NCBI GenBank assembly: GCA_026770575.1
Contig: MU657259.1
Location: forward strand, 41,247 to 64,331
Direction of reading: 5' to 3'
Source: Pelagophyceae sp. CCMP2097
Lineage: Eukaryota > Sar > Pelagophyceae
DNA: 23,085 nucleotides
The stretch's first letter is position 1; every line of letters starts with the position of its first letter. Below the pieces are notes generated by a model, which was not told the DNA's origin, did not search any database, and worked only from the letters and a program-made list of their open reading frames with translations. Of the stretch, positions 16,842 to 23,085 are shown piece after piece. Made by a program: the position numbers and the translations under genes.

Positions 16842-18356
16842 TTAATTTTCGTGCGGCTTTGCACTATAGTAGTCTTCACGCGGCTTGTCGTCTTCCTGCG
16901 GCGCGGCGAGCGCGGCGGTGAGAACGGTGCAGAGTTCGAGGTCGGCCTCGTCGAGGTGGAGCGGGGCGATGGTGCCGCAGGCGCCCCAGTTGTCGCAGTC
17001 GTCAGGGCCGAGTATCCGCGCGTCCGTGCGCATCTGCGCGTCTGTCCTCTGGGGCAAATGCCCACGGCCCGCCGCGTGGTCATGGCCGCACGCCGAGCCA
17101 ATGAGGTCGAAATGATCGCCGTGGCTCACTGCGAGGTCCGCGTGGCCGCCGTGGCGCAGCGCCACGGGCGCGAACGCGCCGGGCACTGAAAAGTCGAACA
17201 ATTGGGAAACATCAATTTCGTCGCACTTGCAGTTCTCAAACGAGTACGGAGCGCTGCCGTCGACGGCGAGCGACTCGCAGAGGAGGTCGAACCGGCAGTC
17301 GAGCGTACCGTCGAGGAGCAAAAAATCAATGTGCGGCGCCGCGTCGCCGGGACGCCAGTGGGAGCAAGCAATCGCGCCGTGAGCGGCAATGTGGTCCGTG
17401 TGCCGGCAGCCATAGCCGTGCAGCTTGGCGTGCGCGTCGATACTGAGCTGCAGCGCCGCCGCCTTCTTCTCCCCGGCCGTCGGCTCTCCCGATCGCACCG
17501 CGAGCGGCCGCGCCCGCTTAGCCGCCGGCGCCGCCGCCGCGGGCGCAGAACGCGTCGTCGCGGGCGCAGGGCGCGTCGTCGCGGACGCAGGGCAATCCGC
17601 CGCGCACTGGGCCTCGCACCCGCACGTCGAATGGTCGGCGTCGGCGGGCGGCGCGCGTGGCGGCGGCGCGGCGGGCCGCTGTGCGCGGGCGTTTCGGAGG
17701 AGCACGGCGAGGTCCTCGGTGAGGGCCTGGCGCTGTTCGGCGTCGACGAGGGCGTGCGGCGCGTCTCGCTTGCGGCGCTGGGCCTCCCACACCGTGACGG
17801 CGCGGAGCATCTTCTTGCGGTCGCCGTCAGGCGTCCGGGCAAAGTCCAGGTCCAGCCAATACGACATGGCTCTTTCCACGGCCTCGTAGCCGGCGTAGCC
17901 GGCCTGTGGCCGGCGCGGCGCGCCCCACTCCTCGGCGAGGGCACACCGCAGCGCCTCGAGGGCCGTCTCCTTGCGGGCCGACGCGCGGTCCGGGTGAGCG
18001 CGGAGCAGCGCCGCGAGCTCCTGCGCGAGGGCGGTGCACCGCGGCGTGTCGACGAGGGCGTGCGGCGCCACCTTCTTGCGGCGCTCCGCCTCCCAGAGCG
18101 TGGCCACGCGCAAAGCGCGCTGCCGCTCGCCGCCAGGGAGCGCGGAGAAGTCGACGTGCAGCCACGCCCCAAGAGCGCGCTCCACCGCGTCCCAACCCGG
18201 CTGGCCCGCCTAATCGGACGTTCAAAGGGGCCCCTTGTGCCCGCCGTGACGTACCTGTGGCCGCCGGCTCGACTGCCACTCGGATCGCAGCGCGTCTCGA
18301 AGCGCCTCGAGGCATGTTTCTTTGTCGACCTGGGCCGGCCGCTGGAGCCGCGGCAT
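16842..18356 (-). CDS. His/Cys-rich protein with duplicated 102-residue module (2 exons)
   Basis: Exon 1 is 18255-18356. The 45-nt intron 18210-18254 runs GTACGT to GATTAG in phase 0, and exon 2 is 16842-18209, giving 489 residues. I do not recognise the family. Residues about 12-106 and 114-208 are tandem copies of one module. Shared blocks are KETxLEALRxAL, RRPQAG, AVERA, a TxWEAxRRK block and APHALVD. A linker rich in Ala/Pro/Thr with a Cys cluster (CGCEAQC, 230-236) follows. The C-terminal part (about 288-450) is rich in His, Cys and Asp: HGYGCRHTDH, HGGHADLAVSHGDHFDLI, CGHDH and CKCDE. The HGDHxD pattern resembles short metal-binding tails found next to P-type metal ATPases, so metal binding is my guess. 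The gene converges on the formiminotransferase gene (57 bp between stops) and diverges from the USP gene. Confidence 0.75.
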
Positions 18357-18705
18357 ACACGCGCAGCGCACAGGGCCGTGCAGAGGCCGCGCGAGTAAGC
18401 CGGAGCACGCACGCCGCGCGCCGCTCTGGCACGCGCTCGCGCCCAGATTATTGACACGAAATCTTAAAGCACTTGAATTCTTAAAGCACTTTGTCGCAAT
18501 AAATCTCGAGGGGCGACGCTCGCGCGCGTGCGGAAGCGCTCGCACGCAAGCCGATCGGCGCAGCCTATAGGCCGCGAGGGCACGCTCCCTGCGGTGTGCC
18601 GAGGGTCGCACTCGGCGTTGCTCGAAGGGTATCACTCGGCGGTGCTCGACGGGAGCCCCTCCCGGAGGTGCGGGCGGCCTCCCGGCAGTCCTCAGCTCGC
18701 GGCTG
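18357..18705. promoter_or_regulatory. divergent intergenic region with 13-bp direct repeat
   Basis: TCTTAAAGCACTT occurs at 18462-18474 and 18479-18491, 17 bp from start to start, in a locally AT-rich patch (18448-18510). It lies roughly midway between the ATGs of the His-rich gene (-) and the USP gene (+). A shared regulatory site is possible. I see no gene here. Confidence 0.4.
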
Positions 18706-20990
18706 ATGAGCCGGGCCGCGGGCGACGACGGGCCGACGGCAGAGCCACGCGCGGCGAAGAAGGCGAAGTCGGCGCGGGTCGGCTGCCCGCACCTCGCTCG
18801 GTGCACGGCCGCCGAACTCGAGGGCCTGCAGGCGCGCTTCGGCGCCGTGCGGGGCTCGGCCGCGGCCGGCGGCGCCGCGGACCGGCCGCGCCGCGAGGCG
18901 GGCGCGCCGCAGGGCGAGTGTGGCCCGAGCGGGTGCGGGACGTGCGGCCTCGCGCGGCTCGGCCGCGGCGACGCGCTCATCGCCTGCCTGCACTGCGACT
19001 ACGTCGGCTGCTGGTCAGTCTTTTTATGACCGTGGGCGGACGTGTGATGATGCGCGCAGGTCGCCGCGGTGGCTGCAGGGCGCGGCGTCCGTGCGGGCGC
19101 GCGGCCGGCACATCCAACTGCACCTCGCCGCGTCTTCCGCGCACTGGCTCGCGGCGCACGTCGACCGCCTCGAGCTGTACTGCGCGCTCTGCGCCGATTT
19201 CGTTTATGACGACCGCTTCTGCCGCGGCGTCAAAGGCGCGGACGCCAAGGGCGAGCCGGACCGTTTGTGTGACGGCGGCGCCGTCGCCGTCGAGGACGGC
19301 GATGCCGAGGCGAGCGCCGAGGCGGCGGCGGCGGCGAGGCGCGCGGCGGAGCGGCGGCGGCCGGCCGAAACGTTTTCCGACGAGTCGACTGGGGGTTGGC
19401 TCTCGCGGTGCCGCGCCGCGGGCGTGCCCGCGCTGCGCACTCTGGCGGCGGCGCCGGCGCGCGCGGATCTGGCGCGTCACGGCCTGCGCGGCCTGGTGAA
19501 CATGGGGAACACGTGTTTTATGAGCTGCATCCTCCAGGCTCTACTGCACAACCCTGCCCTCCAGGCTTTCTTCCTCTTCAGAGGCCACGAGCGTCCTAGA
19601 TGCGCCAGCACGGCCAAACTTTCGGATAAAGACGCGGGGCCCGTCCTCTTCACCGCCGCCGCGAGGGCGCCGTCGCCCGGCCCGCGCGCGCCGTCGCCGG
19701 GCAGCGGGCCCGCCGCGGGGTCGGCAGAGGGCGTGGGCGACGACTCGCACGGCTGCCTCGCCTGCGAGGTCGCCGACATGTTCGGAGCAATGTTCCGAGA
19801 AAGTGGGCCGGACAGCGCCGCGGTGCGTTTGTTGGAGGCGCGGCCGCGTCCTGACGGCGCTTTGCAGACCTCTCTCGAGCCCCACGCGCCGCACCGCATG
19901 CTCTACGCGACGTGGCGCTTCGAAGAGAGCTTGGCGGGCTACGAACAGCACGACGCCCACGAATTCCTCATGGTGCGTCTCCTTGCCGCGAGCGTGCGAA
20001 ATGCTGAAAACGCAGACACTGCTGCATGGCCTCGCTTCGCACGTGTCCGACGCCCTGGCAGACGCGCCCGCGACGCAGCCGGCCGCGCCGCTGATCGTAC
20101 CGACGTCCGTCGTGCCGCTGGCCCTGCCGACGTCGGTCACGCTGCCGTCCATTTTACCGCCAGTCGTGCCGGCGTCCGTCGTGCCGTCCTCCGAGGGTGC
20201 GGACACGCCGTCGCCGCTGACGTGCTCGTCCGACGGTCCCGACGCGGCGGCTGCGGCGGACGCGTCGGCGGCGGCGCGGGGCTCGCCCGAAGGCTCCGCG
20301 TCGCCGGCGGCGCGGCCGACGTTTGTGCACGAGGTCTTTTGCGGCGCTCTGCGGTCCGACGTCGTCTGCGCGCGGTGCGGATCCACTTCGTCGACGCGCG
20401 AGCCCTTCCTCGACCTCTCGCTGGCCCTCGGGGACGTGCACCACCACGTGTCGGCGGCCGCAAGGAGAAAGGGCGCGCGGCCGCCGTCGCACGCCGCCTC
20501 CGCCGCGCTCCGATTGGAGGACTGCCTCGCCAGATTCACGTGCGCGGAGACGCTCGGCGGCCTGTCGACGTGCGCGGCCTGCGGCGAGTCGGTCGAGCGG
20601 CGCAAGCAGCTGCGGATCGACAAGCTTCCAAACGTCCTCGTCCTCCACCTCAAGCGCTTCGACGCCAGACAAGAGCGCAAGATCCGATGCGCAGTCGACT
20701 TTCCCCTCATAGACCTCGACCTCGCGCCCTTCCTCGCCCCGAAACGAAACGACGACGTGCCGGAAGACGCGCCGCCGCACTTGTACCGTCTCTCTGCCGT
20801 GATCAACCACGACGGAGACCTCGGCCAGGGCCACTACACGGCCTTTGTCTCCGAGGGCGGCTCCTGGTTCTTCTGCGACGACCACCACGTCCACGCCGTG
20901 CGCGAGGAAGACGTCCGCAACTCTGAAGGCTACATACTCCTCTACGTCCGTTCAGACGTCGCCCGGACCGAACCATTGCCGTCTTCGTAA
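18706..20990 (+). CDS. USP22/Ubp8-like ubiquitin hydrolase (3 exons)
   Basis: Exons are 18706-19013, 19060-19972 and 20016-20990, giving 731 residues. The 46- and 43-nt introns (GTCAGT, GTGCGT donors) join in phase exactly where family motifs demand. The N-terminal part is a ZnF-UBP zinc finger (Cys27, 72, 77, 80, 94, 97, 102 and His120, 124, 131 are candidate ligands). After a charged linker comes a USP domain with Cys box GLVNMGNTCFMSC (nucleophile Cys255), CLACEVADMF, and LAGYEQHDAHEFLM. Two CxxC pairs of the fingers (CARC, CAAC) and LKRF follow, then His box GHYTAF (His680) and WFFCDD (Asp695). This order is that of USP22 and Ubp8, the SAGA module enzymes that remove ubiquitin from histone H2B in the nucleus. 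A Pro/Ala/Val-rich insert of about 80 residues follows the DAHEF block. The catalytic triad is intact. Confidence 0.92.
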
Positions 20991-21239
20991 AGGATGCCAC
21001 CGGCGACTGCGGCTGCCGGGCGAGCGGGGCATCGCAGGGCCTCGGAGAAGGATGCCGCATATGCCCACCAAAAAGGACCTCGACTCGCTAAAAGGAGAGA
21101 GAGGCCGTTCAAACCGACCGTTGCATTCAAATACGACCGTTTTACTCCACGCAACGCCGACCAGCACGACAGTTTTCCCTCATCCGGAAAACTACACGTC
21201 CACCGTCCCGCCCCGCCCGTCCACCCCCCCGCTCCCACC

Positions 21240-22681
21240 ATGCGCGAGTGCATCTGCATCCACATCGGCCAGGGCGGCATCCAGGGCGGCAACGCCTGCT
21301 GGGAGCTTTTCTGCCTCGAGCACGGCATCCAGCCTGATGGCCAGATGCCCTCGGACAAGACCATCGGCGGCGGTGACGACGCCTTCAACACGTTAGTCCC
21401 CCAGTGCCCCGCAGTCCCCCGCTCGAGGGCCCTAAAGCCTCCCGTCTCTGCTCGATATTTTTGTCCTTTAGGTTCTTCTCGGAGACGGGCGCGGGCAAGC
21501 ACGTGCCGCGCTCCGTGTACGTCGACCTCGAGCCCACCGTCTGCGACGAGGTGCGCACGGGCACGTACCGCCAGCTCTACCACCCGGAGCAGATCATCTC
21601 CGGCAAGGAGGACGCGGCGAACAACTATGCTCGCGGACACTACACCATCGGCAAGGAAATTGTGGACCTCGTCCTCGACCGCATCCGTAAGCTCGCGGAC
21701 AACTGCACGGGCCTCCAGGGCTTCCTGGCGTTTCACGCCACGGGCGGCGGCACGGGCTCGGGCCTCGGCTCCCTCCTCCTCGAGCGCCTCTCCGTCGACT
21801 ACGGTCGCAAGTCCAAGCTGTCGTTCTGCATCTCGCCGGCGCCGCAGATCTCCAACGCCGTCGTCGAGCCGTACAACTCGGTGCTCTCGACGCACGCGCT
21901 CCTCGAGCACACGGACGTGACGTTCTGCCTCGACAACGAGGCCCTCTACGACGTCTGCCGCCGCAACCTCGACATCGAGCGCCCGACGTACACGAACCTC
22001 AACCGCCTCTTCGCCCAGGTGGCCTCGTCGCTCACGGCCTCGCTCCGCTTCGACGGCGCGCTCAACGTCGACATCACTGAGTTCCAGACCAACCTCGTGC
22101 CGTACCCGCGCATCCACTTCATGCTCACGTCGTACGCCCCGGTCATCTCGGCCGAAAAGGCGTACCACGAGCAGCTGTCCGTCGCGGAGATAACCAACTC
22201 CGTCTTCGAGCCGGCCGGCATGATGACCAAGTGCGACCCGCGCCACGGCAAGTACATGGCGTGCTGCCTCATGTACCGCGGCGACGTCGTCCCCAAGGAC
22301 GTCAACGCCTCGGTGGCCACGATCAAGACGAAGCGCACGATCCAGTTCGTCGACTGGTGCCCGACGGGCTTCAAGTGCGGCATCAACTACCAGCCGCCGA
22401 CCGTCGTCCCGGGCGGCGACCTCGCGCGCGTCATGCGCGCGGTCTGCATGGTCGCCAACACGACAGCAATCGCCGAGGCGCTCTCGCGCATCGACCACAA
22501 GTTCGACCTCATGTACGCCAAGCGCGCCTTCGTCCACTGGTACGTCGGCGAGGGCATGGAGGAGGGCGAGTTCTCCGAGGCCCGCGAGGACCTCGCCGCG
22601 CTCGAGAAGGACTTCGAGGAGGTCGGCGCCGAGACGGCCGAGGGCGAGGGCGAGGAGGAGGACTTCGGCGAGGAGTACTAG
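21240..22681 (+). CDS. alpha-tubulin (2 exons)
   Basis: Exon 1 is 21240-21391, the intron 21392-21471 runs GTTAGT to CTTTAG in phase 2, and exon 2 is 21472-22681, giving 453 residues. It is the alpha subunit of the microtubule dimer. The GTP-binding loop GGGTGSG, the acetylatable-lysine region ([14 protein letters not shown]), the catalytic-glutamate region ([15 protein letters not shown]) and the acidic tail ending EEY (a terminal Tyr, as in detyrosinatable tubulins) are all present. Compared with the near-invariant N-terminus of alpha-tubulins, it reads [15 protein letters not shown], with Cys or Gly at positions 4, 6, 12 and 16. The T5 region reads ISPAPQIS. It is therefore a somewhat divergent isotype, though the length and all core motifs are kept. 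The 249 bp upstream contain several CCGTT units and a CT-rich 5' UTR ending CACC before the ATG. Confidence 0.95.
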
Positions 22682-22905
22682 ACGCCCCGCGGCCTTGCGG
22701 AGCTCCGCGCATCCAAGTAGACCGATTTTAAGTCACACTTCGGTTAACGGCCTCGTCTCCCGGTCCATCTTTGGAGCTTCTGACCAAAGACTCAGGGCAG
22801 GGCTTCGAGTCTGCACTGAAGAACACATAATGGGGCATCGTCTCTCGCCACAGGATGCGCACCGCGACGCAGCGCGTCGAAGCGCCTCGAGCGGCAGCTA
22901 CAATA

Positions 22906-23085
22906 CAAGGGGTATCGCTAATGACGCTGAGGACTTTCTGTCCATCGGAGCTTTCGTCGGTTGGAGTTTGGCCCTGTTGGAAGTCATAGAGGACGTCGCG
23001 CTGAGTCCGGCAATGCCATGGCCCAAAAAAATCTTTTGTTAAAAACGCCCAAACTAAAAATCAGAACGTCTGTTTTGGCTCGTCT
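22906..23085. mobile_element. MITE-like element, copy 2, cut by the window end
   Basis: The first 180 bp match 13359-13538 in the same orientation with three substitutions and no indels. It is preceded by TA (22904-22905) and begins at the same base, CAAGGGGTATCG. The right end lies outside the window. It starts 224 bp after the alpha-tubulin stop codon. Confidence 0.75.

Noticed and set aside
17126..18457. Alternative frames across the His-rich gene
   Set aside because: Arg/Ser-rich translations without repeats or motifs; the chosen frame shows the internal duplication and the His/Cys motifs.
20942..22537. Long minus-strand open frame (531 codons) opposite alpha-tubulin
   Set aside because: It is a Val/Arg/Glu-rich mirror of the tubulin coding strand.
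22695..23042. Small protein-coding gene ending AMPWPKKIFC
   Set aside because: The shared frame lies inside the repeated element in both copies. Two of its three differences change the amino acid, and nothing else supports translation.

Overview
This window looks like nuclear DNA from a GC-rich eukaryote. Spliceosomal introns of about 40-170 nt (mostly GT-AG) interrupt conserved families, third codon positions are almost always G or C, and genes are single units on both strands with no operon logic. An alpha-tubulin, a SAGA-type ubiquitin hydrolase, a triose-phosphate-transporter-family protein and a bacteriorhodopsin-like pump together suggest a unicellular alga, perhaps a pelagophyte-like stramenopile or another alga with a secondary plastid. 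The taxon is inference; the eukaryotic origin is firm. Many exon joins below were worked out by hand from phase, splice signals, third-position GC and family alignment, and have not been checked against transcripts.

Layout: 337-1264 (-) Cys-rich membrane protein of unknown function; 1514-2790 (-) eight-blade WD40 protein with a frame break in the last blade; 2791-3823 repeat-bearing intergenic DNA; 3824-5070 (+) PB1-domain protein with a duplicated unnamed module and a Gly/Lys tail; 5734-6581 (-) microbial (type I) rhodopsin with proton-pump residues and a strong palindrome upstream; 7773-11549 (+) large low-complexity protein ending in a SAM domain, assembled here from five exons; 11845-13154 (-) a disordered coding region with half a RING-like motif; 13359-13910 a 552-bp element with 12-bp terminal inverted repeats flanked by TA; 14069-15578 (-) seven-exon sugar-phosphate transporter-family gene, head to head with 15677-16784 (+) a formiminotransferase N-domain protein; 16842-18356 (-) His/Cys-rich protein with a 102-residue internal duplication, divergent from 18706-20990 (+) a USP22/Ubp8-like deubiquitinase; 21240-22681 (+) alpha-tubulin; 22906-23085 a second copy of the 552-bp element, cut by the window end.

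I see no single multi-gene pathway. The genes are a typical mix of cytoskeleton, chromatin, transport, photobiology and unknown functions. The least explained items are the PB1 protein module, the duplicated His-rich protein, the large SAM protein, and the short TA-flanked inverted-repeat element present in two nearly identical copies.
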